A stretch of DNA of 64,000 nt, from the NCBI GenBank assembly GCA_036365515.1, contig CM070874.1, positions 19,726,209 through 19,790,208 of the forward strand, in the 5' to 3' direction. The position numbers and the translations under genes are program-made. Shown in pieces: positions 22,846 to 35,300 of the stretch (its first letter is position 1; each line of letters starts with the position of its first letter). The stretch is from Torymus aiolomorphi. Taxonomy: Eukaryota; Arthropoda; Insecta; Hymenoptera; Torymidae. The notes under the pieces are model-generated. The model saw only the letters and a program-made list of their open reading frames with translations, had not been told where the DNA came from and made no database searches.

Positions 22846-25800
22846 CACACTGAAAAAAAAAAAATGACTAAAATTAAACGAACTTTGTTTGCTTCCAGTA
22901 AATAATTTACTTCCAGTGTACTTAGAGAATATTTACTTGAATCTAAATACTGTTTTGTACTGGAATCAAATAAATAAATGTTTAACTAAAGTTAATATTT
23001 TTTAGAAATTAACTAATAAAAATAGTATTTTAAATAAATTTTAACCTAAATTAAATATACATTTGTTAAAAACAAAAATGTATTTACTAAAATACAACAA
23101 AATATTTACTATGGAAAACGAATTAATGAAAATCTTGAATTATATTACAAAAAATATTTACTAAGTTTTAGAAAACATTTATTATATTCAAAAAAAGCCA
23201 ACTTTGGTTCAAGATTACGTAGTTTACAATTTAAAAAATATTTACTTAAAAAAAGAGACACATTTACTATCCACAAATAATTTGGGGAAATTCTTTTTTT
23301 TATTCTAACCAATATTTACTTAATTACACAAAATTGTAGTTGCATTTAAGAAAAGCAGGCCTTGTTGTAAAAATATCTTATTTTGTAACAAAAAAATATT
23401 TACTAGAAAATAGACGAATGTTTACTACAGAAAACGAATTCATGAAAATCATGGAATATGATTTAGTAAATGTTAACTTGCATTTATAAAACATTTATTA
23501 CGTTCAAACAATAGAACTTTTATTGCGTCAAACAAAATAAATTATTTCCTTGTGTCAAAGTTTGCTTTCCTTAATTTAAATAAATATTTGCTTAATCGAA
23601 ACAAATATTTCTTTAAATGTATAAACATTTTCTTTAAAAAAAAAATTATTTGTTTGAAAGTATTGAATTTGGAAAAAGTGGAAAAAGTGGACTTTTTTCG
23701 ACAGTTTTTTACATCCCCACACTTGAGCATGCGTGGAACACTAATATGGATTACCGGACTGGTTTTCTACGTAAAAATTGAAGATTTTATATCTTGTCTC
23801 GTTTATGTGCTTCGCACGCTCAACTAATAGCAGCAATAAATTACTTTAAGAAAAAAATGTTAAAACAGTTAAAAGTTCCGTGGATTTCCTCATATGTTAA
23901 TATCAAAATGTTGTAACAGTTACAATATGAAAATTTTCCCACAAATGTATATCTTGTAACTGTTAAGTACCAGTATTCTTTGAAATATAGTATTTTTAAT
24001 AATGTGACTACGGGCGGATCTAATACGTGGTTTAGGAGTTTGGGGTAGCCGATGACGATGTCTATGCGGTGCGTTCCGTAGTTTTTTTCCTGTAGGTGTT
24101 GAAACGCATTAAATGCGTGGTCTGGATCTTTCAGGTGGCCGATGATGAAATCTAAATGGTGCGCTCCCCAGCTTTTTGCGTTTAGTTATCAGGGCGTATC
24201 TGATACGTGGTCCAGGTATTCGGAGTAGCCGATGACGATGTCTAGAAGGTGCGCTCCGTGGTTTTTGGTCTCTAGGTGTTGGAACGCATCTAATGCGTGG
24301 TTTAGGTCTTTGAGGTAGCCGATAACGATGTCTAGGAGGTGGGCTCCGTAGTTGTTTGCCTCTAGGTGATGAAATCCATCGAATGCATGGTCTGGGTCTT
24401 TCAGGTGGCCGATGATGAAGTCTAGGTGATGCGCTCCGTACCTTTTTGCGTTTAGATATCAGGGCGCACCGAGTACGTGGTCCAAGTCTTCGGGGTAGCG
24501 GATGACGATGTCTATGAGGTGCGCTCCGTAGTTTTTTGCCTCTAGATGTTGAAACGCATCGAATGCGTGGTCTGGGTCTTTCAGGTGGCCGATGATGAAG
24601 TCTAGGTGGTGCGCTCCGTAGCTTTTTGCATTTAGATATCAGAGCGTATCTAATACGTGGTCCAGGTATTCGGGGTAGCCGATGATGATGTCTAGGAGAT
24701 GCGCTTCGTAGTTTTTGGCCTGTAGATGTCAAAATGCATCGAATGCGTGGTCTAGGTCTTTCAGGTGGCCGATGATGAAGTCCAGGTGGTGCGCTCCGTA
24801 GCTTTTTGCGTTTAGATATCAGGGCATATCTAATACGTGGTCCAGATGTTCAGGGTAGCCGATTACGAAGTCTAGGTGGTGCACTCCGTAGTTTTTTACC
24901 TCTAGGTGTTGGAACGTATCGAGAAGGTCGTGGACGATGAAAACTACGGAGCGTAAAATCTAGATTCCATCATTGGCTACACCGAACACCTAGACCATGC
25001 ATTGAATACAGTGCAATACCTAGACGCAAAAACTACGGAGCGCACCACCTGGACTCCATCATCGACCACCCCGTACACCTAGACGATGCGTTGAACGATT
25101 TCCAACACCTAGAGCCAAAAACCTACGGTGGGCACTACCTAGACTCCATCATCGGCTACACCGAACACTTAGACCATGTATTGAATGTAGTGCAATATCT
25201 AGACGCAGAAACTACGGAGCGCACCACCTAGACTCTATCATCATCCACCTCGAACACCTAGACGATGCGTTGGATAATTTTCAACACCTAGAGCTAAAAA
25301 CCTACGGTGCGCACTACCTAGACTCCGTCATCGGCTGCACCGAACACCTAGACCAGGCATTGAATACATTGCAATATCTAGACGCAAAAAAATACGGAGC
25401 GCACCATCTGGATTCCATCATCGTCCACCCCGAACACCTAGATGATGCATTGGATGATTTCCAACACCTAGAACCAAAAACCTACGGTGTGCACTACCTA
25501 GACTCCGTCATCGGCTATGCCAAACACCTAGATCACGCATTGGATGCATTCAGATACCTAGACGCAAAAGACTACGGACCGCATTACCTAGACTCCATCA
25601 TCATCCACCCCGAACACCTTGGACAATGCATTGGATGATTTCCAACATCTAGACGCAAAAATCTATAGAGCGCACAACATAGACTACGGCATCGGCCACC
25701 TCGAACATCTAGACGACGCATTCAATAATTTCCAACACCTAGAGTCAAAAATATATGGTGCGCACCACCTAGACTCCGTCATCGGCTACCCTATACACCT

Positions 25801-26047
25801 AGACCACGCATTATGCGTGTCCTGAGGCCAAAACGCAAAGGGCGACGAAGAGCACCACCTTACCAGGTCATCGGTTATCCCGAGCAACTTCCGCTCTACT
25901 ACACCCACTTATTCAAATGTCATATTGTAACTGTTACAATATCGACGTTTATTATAAAGCTGCCATAACTTTCACGTAACTGGCTTTGGTAAGATTGATC
26001 CTATCGTACGTATACGTTACTATTAACTACATTCTTTTCTCAGTGTG
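22846..26047. mobile_element. Candidate non-autonomous element carrying the minisatellite palindrome
   Basis: Starts CACACTGAAAAAAA and ends TTTTCTCAGTGTG, a short inverted repeat of 7 perfect bases plus A/T. Inside are AT-rich sequence with recurrent TTTACTAAA-like motifs (22860-23830) and the head-to-head 90-bp minisatellite. The locus at 50859-52490 has the same order: CACACTG, AT-rich low-complexity, then minisatellite palindrome. No clear target duplication was found, so element status is tentative. Confidence 0.35.
24003..25830. repeat. Head-to-head 90-bp minisatellite palindrome, locus 1
   Basis: Left arm (24003-24925) and right arm (24945-25830) are the same 90-bp unit family in opposite orientation. 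The right-arm unit has CCAACACCTAGA, AAAACTACGGAGCGCACCAC and CTAGACTCCATCATCGGC. Because 90 is a multiple of three, frames stay open (for example 25270-25638, with a 30-residue period of the form HLDSIIGHPEHLDDALDDF). The junction sequence GACGATGAAAACTACGGAG at about 24931-24949 recurs at locus 2. Confidence 0.85.
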
Positions 26048-26199
26048 GGACAGCCCGGGTTCTATTCCAGTATACTGAAGTTTTTTTTAAGCTTATCTAT
26101 TTTGCACTATTATTACACGTGAATAATGGGTAACAATAATAAAATATTTTAATTAAAAAAATTATTAAACAATTGAATTTTTAATGTTCTTACTTATTT

Positions 26200-27490
26200 A
26201 AAACAAATAATATTTCTTACCTTGTGATTCAAAAACATAATGTATTTCTTTGATCTGTATAATAATTTAGTAACTCAAAGTATACTAATTTTTCGAATCC
26301 AGTAATTTGGTAGATAAACATTTAATTAAATTAGTTACTACTACCAAATACATATTTTTAAGACTATAAAAGTATTTTGTACACCCAACCTTCTTATTTA
26401 AATCAAATGTATATTTATTAGTTTGATTAGAGTGTGATTCAAAAACATATTTCTTTAAACTTTATAGTAATTTAGTTAGTTTAAATAAAACAATTTTCCA
26501 AATTCACTGATTTCGTGTCGACAAACATTTAATCAAATTATTTACTATGTCCAAACAAATATTTTTTAGGATAAAAAAGTACTTTTTGGATACAAATAAT
26601 TATTTCATGAAACTAAATAAATAATTTTTAGCTTAAGTCGTTTAAAATTCTAAATTTTGTTTATTCAACCAATTATTTAATTGATTAGCAAATTTGTTTT
26701 CAGTGTATGTACTAAATAGTCATTTGGTTACTATAAATAAACTAATTGCTCAAATCTTCTAATTTCGTTGTGAGAAATTTAATTAATTTAGTTACTGCGA
26801 TCAAATACATATTTTGTAGGTCTAAAAAAGCATTTTGTGATCCCAATTTTCTTCCTTACTCAAAATAAATATATATTTATTACTTTGATTACGTTGTGAT
26901 TTAAAAACATTTGTGTGTACTAAATAGTAATTTAGTTGTTTTAAATAAAATCATTTATCGAATCTATTAATTTCGTGGTGAGAAATTTTATTAATTTAGT
27001 TACCACGATCAAATGCATATTTTGTGGGACTAAAAAAGCATTTTGTGGCCCCAAGTTTCTTCCTTATTCAAAATAAATATATATTTATTAGTTTGATTAC
27101 ATTGTGATTTAAAAACATATTTGTGTGCACTAAATAGTAATTTAGTTACTTTAAATAAACTAATTGTTAAAATTTATTAATTTCATGGTGAAAACATTTA
27201 ATTAAATTATTTACTACTATCAAATAGATATTTTTTAGGTTAAAAAAATATTTCGTATCTACAATTTTCTAATTACTTAAAACAATTATATATTTATTAG
27301 CATGTGAGTATTGTGATTTAAAAACATTTGAGTGTACTAAATAGTAATTGAGTTACTTTAAATAAACAAATTGTTCCAAGCTACTAATTTCGTGGTGAGA
27401 AATTTGATTAATTTAGTTACTACGATCAAATGCATATTTTGTGGGACTAAAAAAGCATTTTGTGGCCTCAATCTTCTTATTTATTTAAAT
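26200..27490. repeat. AT-rich tandem repeat, unit about 205 bp, about six copies
   Basis: Recurring segments include TGTGATTTAAAAACAT, TACTAAATAGTAATTTAGTT, ATTTCGTGGTGAGAAAT, GATCAAATGCATATTTTGTG and AAAAAAGCATTTTGTGG. Divergence is greater than in the other arrays. The remaining AT-rich DNA to 28064 holds no gene that I can see. Confidence 0.65.
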
Positions 27491-28064
27491 CAATGATTTT
27501 GGTAAAAATTTGAAACTATATTCCAATAAATATGATTTTTTAATTTTACAAAGTGATTTATTTAAAACAACCAAATAATTTTTGCTTATTCTATTTGAGG
27601 AAATCTTAACTTTGATTAAGAAAATATTTACATAGAAAATAATGGATATTAATGGATCTTTTTAAAAACCAAAGTACTTAAGTCAAGCAAATATTTAATT
27701 GGAACTATGTAACATTGATTAAAGAACAACAAATGATTTGTTTATATTTGGCAATTTGGAACATATTTTTTAAATACTTATTTCAACTAAAGGTTTTGTA
27801 AATTTAAAATTCTTAAATTTAGATTTAAAGAAACGATTTACTAAAAGTTTGAAATTGCATTCTAACAAATATGGATTTGGTATGTTAATAAGAGATTTAT
27901 TTGAATTCAGTAAGTAATATTGCATTTAAGTAAAACTTTACTTGAATTCCAGACAAGAGAATGAACTATGAAGATCAAAGAAATATTTACTTAAATGAAT
28001 TTCATGTTGCTTAATATAAACAAATATTTGTTAACTTTAAGTAAACTAATTTTAAGTAAATATA

Positions 28065-28410
28065 TGTTGGAGCAGGAGCAATAAAAGAAGGCGAAGGCAC
28101 TATTTAAAGTTCAAATTGAGCACAGCTCTTTATTAAGGCAGAACGTGGTTAACAGTGGGTGCGAGCGTAGCGAGCACAAGACGTCGAGAGTACAGCGTAG
28201 TTGAGGAAGCAGCGGGAAAAGCGTCCGTCTATACAGCTCGGCGGTTCACAAGAGAGAGAGACGCCGGCGTCGGCATGCGCGGTGTCGGTGGTGGAGAGCG
28301 CAGCAGTCAGTCCGCTACGCTACTCTGCTACTGCGTGGCGCCATCTATACTTCGTGTTCATCGTGACCTATATATGCAAGTGTGGAGTCGAAGTCCCGTG
28401 TATCTTGACA
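28065..28410 (-). repeat. 3' LTR of the Copia element
   Basis: On the + strand it runs TGTTGGAGCAGG to ATCTTGACA (TG...CA). On the coding strand it starts TGTCAAGATACACGG. It contains a TATA-like CATATATAG (28368-28376) and an AATAAA (28129-28134), giving plausible U3-R-U5 order. The + strand ORFs over it are incidental. Confidence 0.75.
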
Positions 28411-28424
28411 CTCCTTCCCTTCGA
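28411..28424 (-). promoter_or_regulatory. Polypurine tract of the Copia element
   Basis: The coding strand reads TCGAAGGGAAGGAG immediately before the LTR start, the expected position for plus-strand priming. Confidence 0.7.
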
Positions 28425-28705
28425 GGGTATGCACTTTCTAGCATCTATATATGGGTGTATATGGACATTTCCATTCTAAATAAATAATTCATTCTATGAA
28501 AAAAAAAGATTATACATCGAGAGAAAAAGAAACAATCTAAAGGAACGACAGTCTAAATATTCTGATCTCCACTGGAGCTTTATGGACTTGTCTCTGAAAG
28601 AGAGAAAAATAAATTTTTCTATAAACATCTAAATTTTATTTAAAGTCTCTTTAATTTTGGTGTATTATGTGTGTTTGTGTATGGTGTCTTTTTCTAAGTT
28701 TTATT

Positions 28706-30431
28706 TCAATCTAAATTTAAGATTTTATCACGCAAGTATTTGTGTGCATCAAAAAGAAATGGTTTCGTCATGATATCGGCTTCATTTTCTTTAGTCGACA
28801 CCCAACTAACTTTTACTTTACCTTCTAACACACATGATTTTATGTAGTCCCCATGGGTAATAGCCATATCGCTTTTACTCCCCGTCTTTTCTCTGTTCTC
28901 TAAATTATTTTTGATTTCTTCTATAGTATCATCAAAATTCTTAAGTTTGTGACTGCCGTCTTTCTGATTACAATCTCCGGCCGATTTGTTATCACACCAT
29001 ATGGTAACAGGATACATTGTTTTACCTGTAATATCTCTGATGGCTTTATCTAAAGACACAAATTCTAGGCAAGCTTCGAAGCTTCACTCATGGCGAGATA
29101 TTCTGCTTGACATGTAGACAAGGTGACATATGATTGTGGCTTCGCCACATTATTGGATCACCAAATAACTTTACAATATAGCCACTTGTAGACGATGAAT
29201 CAGACCAATCTCGAGAGCTTACGTCTGTCATTGCTTCTAAAGTTTCGTCTTTGGCTTTATATGTCAATCCGAGATCTGAGGTTCCTCTAAGATATCTGAA
29301 TATACGTTTAACATTTTTCCAATCATCTTCGGTTGCGTTTAATTGTCGTCTAGATAAATAATTCACTGCAAAGACTGTATCAGATCTTGTGGCAATTGCT
29401 AAATACAACAAACTCCCTATAGCTTCTCTATATGGTGCTTTGGTTTTATGCAGTAAGTCATCTGATTCATCTAAGTTTTTCTCATTTCTTAACTCTCTAT
29501 TTTTGACTTGTCTAGTCACCATTGAAGTTCTTTGAGCCTTGCAGTCTTTCATGTTAAAACGTTCTAGAATTTTCTCAATATATTCAGTTTGTCTAAGCAT
29601 CAAAATTTTATTTTCTTTATCCCTAATAATTTTCATTCCAAGAAAATTTTCTGGTTCGCTTAAGTCCTTCATTTTAAATGCAAGACTTAGTTTCATTTTG
29701 ACTTCGTCTAATTTTTGTTTGTCGTTACCAGCCAGAAGTATATCGTCTATCTGGAAACTGGGGCACAAGTTTCTTTTAGCTCGTATTCATTTCTATCTTT
29801 AAATCCTCTAATTACGAGTCTGCCTTTATATACTATTTCTCCATGTTCTCTTTTTAAATACCCACTTAGAGTCTATGGTGTGTATCTTTTTGCCATCTTT
29901 ATTTCTGCTTGGTCTATCAACGATTTGCCATACATTATTTTCTAGCATCGAGTTCAGTTCTTCGTTGATAGCTTCTAACCATTTCATTTTATCTGTGGCC
30001 TCCATAGCCTCACGAAACGAAGTGGGATCTTTATTGATTGATACTAATAATACATGTCCTAATTCGTCATCTAAATTATTTAGGTTGCGTCTTGTTTCAG
30101 AGTCTTCACTGGTTATTGTGAGACTTGTGTCTTCTAGTAATTTTTCTTTTTGTATTCTTCTAGTTGACATGTATTTTTCTCTATTTTCAAGAGTTTTAGC
30201 ATTTCTACTAGGTAGATTTCGTTTCTTAACATCTAGACTGTCTGGATTTTTGCTTTCTGCTTTTCTTTTCTTTGGCATCACTATTGTATGTTTTTCTGTT
30301 TCTAGTTGTTTTTCCTCTGAACTATCCATTTGATTAATTTCTTCTGTAGGCTCATTTTCATCTAGATTTGTTTGTGCTTTTTCTTTTTCTTTTTCCTCAG
30401 AATTTTCTGTCTCTTCCAATTTATTGCACAC
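28706..30431 (-). pseudogene. Copia reverse transcriptase/RNase H with the RT core deleted
   Basis: The N-terminal RT part (FREAMEATDKMKWLEAINEE, then WVFKKR) occurs at 29826-30431. Continuing past a frameshift, GRLVIRGFKDRNEYE and CAPVSR are readable to about 29765, where the sequence jumps to QIDDILLAGNDKQ, the catalytic DD region. The segment between, which normally holds the first catalytic Asp and the palm core (several hundred bases), is absent. Downstream parts are normal: FLGMKIIRDKEN, YREAIGSLLYLA, then the RNase H region with WCDNKSA and WVSTKENEADIMTKP, ending at 28706. A frameshift lies near 29060-29090. Confidence 0.88.
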
Positions 30432-30489
30432 TTCTGATTTATCATAGTGTGTGTTTTTATAGACTAATTTTTCGTTACATCTAAGGTGT

Positions 30490-32300
30490 CTAGATTGGAG
30501 AAACTTTCCAGTTGGCGGATATCACAGTACATAACCAGTATCCAACCATTATAGCTTTGATTGCTCTTTCTGAAAACTTTCTTTCATTGATTGGTATTTT
30601 AGCATAAGCTATGCATCCAAATCTTCTGATTCTATCTAAATGGCATTTGGTTTTCGGAGTCAGCATTTGTATTGGCGTTTCAGAATTTAACGATCTATGT
30701 GGGGTTCTGTTGTAAACATGAACCGCGGCTTCTAGTGCCAATATCCACATGCTCTCCGGTAAGCCAGAATCAAACATCAATGATCTTATCTTTGCCTGTA
30801 TCGTCTTGTTAAATCTTTCAGCTGTACCGTTGAGTTCAGGTGTATGTGGAGGTGCTGCGTTAAATTCTATCCTTTCTCTTTTCATAACTTCTAAAAATTT
30901 TCCTCCAGTGAACTCCGTGCCATTATCAGCTCTGATGTAACAGACTTTTTCGTTCTTTGCTAATAAATTTCTGGTGGTTATTAGGAATCTTTCTAAATAT
31001 TCTCCAGCCTCATTTTTGTGTTTTACAGAATAAACTTTTGCAAATCTTGTATGATCATCTAAAAACACAATTACAAATCTGTTTCCTCCAGGAAATGAAG
31101 CTGGCTTTATTGGTCCCATTGTGTCGGTATGTATCATTTCTAAAGGCCTAGATGCTCTAGTTCTATTTTCTGAGAAAGGCATTTTCTCCATCTTTGCCAT
31201 GATACACGCCTCACAATCCAATATTGACTTTTCGAATTTAATTCCTTTTAGTTTTTCCTCTACTTTTTGCAATTGCTTAAGATACCCAAGAGATGTGTGG
31301 CCTAATTTTATATGGCATAGCATGCCATCGTCTAGTTTATTTACATTATCTTCTTTGGTTCTTAAATTCTGGTTTGCAATTTCTAAGGATTCTGTAATAT
31401 TCATACCATCTAAATTATGAATTTTTCTATTTAATTTATTTTCATCTAAGTCAAAATCACTAATGTTTTGGGAATTATCGACATTTTGAGATGTTTGAAC
31501 GAGTTTTTCTATATTCTCCCTCCCAATCTCAGACGTGTTATTATTAATTTTTCTGAATTCTTTTCTATATTTTTATCTAACTCTAAGTTCAAGACATCCG
31601 TCTGAGATTGTTGTAAAAACTCGTCCAAAGTAACTAATCTAGCCATGCATGAATATTTTTCCCGTTCTAAATTCTTAATAGCAATGTTACTTTGTTTCTC
31701 GGCATCTAGAGTTATTAACCAATTAGGCTTCTCATATTTCCCTGTTAAATATTCTACTCCTGTATCTTTATCAAAAATTTTTAACGTTTCATCGTCTAAA
31801 TAAATACCTAATCCTACATCTGCAAAGCGCCTAAGGGAAATGAGATTTTCTGATATATCTTCTGCAGATATTACATTCTTTAAATTATTTTATTATCGAT
31901 ATTTATGTTCGATTTAAGAATTAAATTGCCTTTACCGCCTATTACAATATTAGCCGAGTCATTTTTATTAGCGCTTCTAATTACTTCTCCCGTGCATTGC
32001 TTAAACTCGCTTAAAATTATGCCTTTATTTACAATGTGATCGGTAGCGCCTGAGTCCGCGATAAAAGTGATTTGTGTTTGTGTGGGAGTTTTAATTTTAC
32101 TAATGTTCATACCTGCAATATAAGCTCTTGCTCCTTGTGCTAGGGCATTCTGGGATCCACCGCGTGCTCCCCGATTTGTACACCCTGCCTCTAAAAATGC
32201 CTTTACCACACCCTCTACCTGTAATTCCACCATCTCTGTTAGTATTGCCTCTTCCTCTAGAATTTCTATTCCCTCTGTATTGTGTAGTGTTGTTTTGTGT
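30490..32300 (-). pseudogene. Copia protease and integrase, frames interrupted
   Basis: The protease signature FIADSGATDHIV is at about 32040-32075 (- strand), before a region with stops near 31860-31880 and 31410-31560. The integrase (30490-31404) has the HHCC-type zinc region (CHIKLGHTS, then CEACIMAK), the catalytic D in IHTDTMGP, D in RADNGTEF and E in LNGTAERFN. It ends after a VGYW motif in another break at 30490. The downstream linker (30300-30430) is Glu/Lys-rich. This enzyme would have inserted the cDNA. Confidence 0.88.
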
Positions 32301-32315
32301 ATTGTTATTTTTATT

Positions 32316-32930
32316 CTAATCGTTTTTAACGAACCTGTTCTGAGTTGCGGCTGCCCCTTTGTTGGGACAGTCCGTTCCCTTATGCCTGTTTTCACCCTGG
32401 CAAACGTAGCAAAACAATAGCCCATACTCCGCCAGGGGGCACGCGGAGGACACATGGCCAGTTCTGTTGCATCTATAGCACCTGTTGTGCCCCTCCGCGC
32501 GCCCCTCTGCCGGCCTCTGGGCTATGTTCGCCTTTGTTGCTTTCTTGGCGTCTTCTAAGTTTTTATTTTCTGCTTCTAACTGTAATAAGAAGGATTTTAT
32601 TTCTTCTAGCGTCATTTCTTTATTTTCAGCTTGTCTACGAATTAGAGAAGCTGATCTCAGTTCGGGATTGTTGCTTGAGGCAGCATGATAAAAGGCTGAC
32701 CTCTTATTTTTTCGCCGTCAGTGGCATGCCCGTATCGCAGCTTTCATAATCTCTTATGATAGTATCAAATCTATCACTAAATTCATTTACTTTTTCTCTA
32801 TTGTTCATCTTGATGCAATACAGCTGTGCTCTGACTGAGGAAGCTGTTACGTTTGGCTCTACTTTTCTAAATTCATTAATTTTACCATTTTTTTTTTTTT
32901 AAAGTTTCATTTAATTCACCTATTATGTTT
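32316..32930 (-). pseudogene. Copia gag with two zinc knuckles, frameshifted
   Basis: The clearest part (32316-32615) has CYRCNRTGHVSSAC, a CCHC knuckle, and a second Cys/His motif, CYVCQGENRHKGTDC. Upstream, the typical EFRKVEPNV and KVNEFSDRFDTIIRDYE segments are readable between about 32740 and 32880 in a shifted frame. The start is uncertain; an A/T homopolymer at about 32889-32901 breaks the reading frame. This gave the nucleocapsid. Confidence 0.8.
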
Positions 32931-33118
32931 GGCTGGATCACTGAATTATTTAATTCATTATCTAAATTTATATTGTCTACTAAATTTGTGTTACTGGAAT
33001 TATGTAAGGGGGTTGTTACCTCTTTGCGTCTAACTGTCGAGTTTTCTATTTGTAAGAAGTTTCAGCTAATTTCTGCTGGACATATAAAAAATCGCTGCCA
33101 ATTCATTGGCCCATAGCT

Positions 33119-34200
33119 TCCTCAACCGTAATTTGTTGATTCCTTTTATTAATTTTTAATAACAAAATTTATAATTTTTTAAAAATTTATTGCATAATTA
33201 TAATTAAAATCATTTATGAATATTAAAAATTGTTAATTTATACATTTATTTATTTATTTATTATTTATTTATATCAAATTTATATAAATTTTGAGCTGAT
33301 AAATAAAGTTATCATTTGAAATAGAAATAAAATATCTATATTTTATAATAAAACAAATAGCTATCATGGTTGTTTTGTTATTAACAAAAACGTGTTTTTT
33401 TTTATATTTCATAATTCATATGTTTTAAGAAAAAAAAAATTTATAGCTATCATTGTTCTTTTGTTATTAACAAAAACGCGTTTTTTTAAAAAAGTTCATA
33501 ACTCACAAATAAATTATAATAATGCAGAATATAATGCATTCATAATGCATAATTCATAATTATATTAGATTATAATAGATATAATTTTTAAACATTTTAA
33601 TTCATTTTGTTACACATCATTGAAGTTATGAGTTTTTAAAAAAAACACGTTTTTGTTTTTGATGATAACTAAAAAACCGTGATAGATAGAAAATTATTTT
33701 TTGTTTAGAAAATATAGGTATTTTAATTCTCTTTCGAATGCCACCCACTCCATTCACATACATAGAGCCGTTCTCCAGAAATTACGATTTTTAAAAAATG
33801 TCAAAAAATTTTTAACCTCAAATATCTCTGAAATTTATGGGCCAATCATTTTGCCCAAAGAACTCGACCGGAACTATAAAAAATCTACCTCTAAAAGGAA
33901 TTTTGAAGCCATTAAGTCAATTTTACTCTTGTAATCGTTGGACATACAAAACTGATTTTTTCATTTTTCAATTTTTTACTCAAAATCTAGCCTACAGAAT
34001 GTATTCAAATTTTAACAGATTATAGATATTTATATTCTGTATTATCATGATTTTTCTCAAAAAAATTGACCGTTAAGTTTAGGAGTATAAGCTTCTAAAA
34101 AAAACACGTTTTTGTTAATAACAAAAGAACCGTGATAGCTAGAAACTTTTTTTTTTTAGAAAATATAGGTATTTTAATTCTCTTTCGAACGCTACCTTGT
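33119..34200. repeat. AT-rich DNA with four copies of a motif of about 100 bp
   Basis: The motif AAAACACGTTTTTGTTAATA with ACCGTGATAG and a GAAAATATAGGTATTTTAAT flank occurs forward at about 33620-33735 and 34085-34198, and inverted at about 33360-33405 and 33445-33500. No gene is seen. Confidence 0.6.
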
Positions 34201-35300
34201 AACGAACCTAACGCAGACGTTACATAGCCACGACCTTGCTGCAAAGGTATGATTAAGCGAATGAGAATTCTGATTATAAATTTCCCCGACCTTAAGTGTA
34301 TCTAAATGTATTTGAACAATGGTTTCTTTATGTTAAATTAACATAAATAAGGATTGTTGTAAATGTTTTAATGTTCATAATGATCCGTGCCTCAGACGCG
34401 TAAGACAGGAGTCAAACCACCAAGAATTTGAATTTCGCGCCGATGTATTTTAAAATATGCTACAGTACCGAGTTTTTTTTTGTTCTAGCCTTATATTGCT
34501 ATAGTGTTGAGTCTCGCTATACCTATAGCTAGCAGAGCAACCACATGTTGGCTGATGCAATGAGACAAGGACATCGCTATAGCCTTACTCATGCGTGTGA
34601 GTGAGACAGAATATGAATAATCTTTATTTAATTCTCCTCGTTATTCATGCACCTATCAAAATAAACAAAATTCATCTTTCAATTAATTTGACTATCGTGC
34701 ATCCGATTATCGACATAACTAAGTCGATAATCGAGTCGTTAATTAATTAAGTATAAGAAAGAAACATTTTCCCCACAATAAACATTATGAACAATTATTT
34801 CAGAAACCCAACCAATGAGCATGATGTGTGACAGTCTTGTGTGGTAAAGTCTATGGATCATACTAGGAAACTATTATCCTTAATCTAATATTCAATTACA
34901 TTAATTATAATACTGATTTGACTCATTTAATTGATAATTAACATTTATTATAGGAAATTAACCCACAAGCATGCTGTGTGTACGTCCCACGAGAATAATC
35001 ATATCAATAAAACTTGGATAACGAGTCAATTTATTATTAATAATTAAAGTATTCAATTTTCCTTTTGCATAATCATGCGATTTAACGTTTAACGATTTTA
35101 GAACTCCATATCAAAGCATGCTGTATGATCGCAGTGTATTTTGTTATTCTCTAAATAAACAATTTAGGAATATCAATGGAGAAGCCGAATTCCTAGACAA
35201 GAGGAGCGAGGGGACAACGATGGACGCCCAGAGTAGGGGTACCGGAGAGGAGTCGACGGGTAGGGAATGCGCATCACTTACTCATGACTTACGTAAATGA
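34201..35300. repeat. AT-rich DNA with a weak three-copy repeat
   Basis: AAGCATGCTGTGTG-like sequence preceded by AACCCA recurs near 34805, 34960 and 35105, about 150 bases apart. No gene or RNA is recognised; a short frame at 35118-35300 has no known domain. Confidence 0.35.

Larger units (their letters stand above)
28065..33118 (-). mobile_element. Copia-type LTR retrotransposon, internally deleted, one LTR
   Basis: Protein order on the - strand is gag zinc knuckles, aspartic protease, integrase, reverse transcriptase, RNase H, the Copia order. The 3' LTR is at 28065-28410, with a polypurine tract next to it. No matching 5' LTR is present at the right end; a GCTATGGGCCAAT sequence (about 33104-33117, - strand), reminiscent of the Copia primer-binding region, abuts unrelated AT-rich DNA. 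The RT has lost its core and several frames are broken, so the copy is dead. Confidence 0.9.

Noticed and set aside
24109..25825. Long periodic ORFs as a repeat-domain protein
   Set aside because: The DNA unit is 90 bp, so any stop-free frame repeats indefinitely; both arms are open in more than one frame and no start or flanking gene structure supports a protein.
28155..28487. ORFs on the + strand near 28.2 kb
   Set aside because: They lie over the Copia LTR and polypurine tract, antisense to the element.
34225..34300. Resemblance of GCTGCAAAGGTATGATTAAG to the mitochondrial 16S rRNA block
   Set aside because: Only a few bases agree with the conserved AAGGTAGCATAAT core and the flanks do not; a nuclear mitochondrial insert is not supported.
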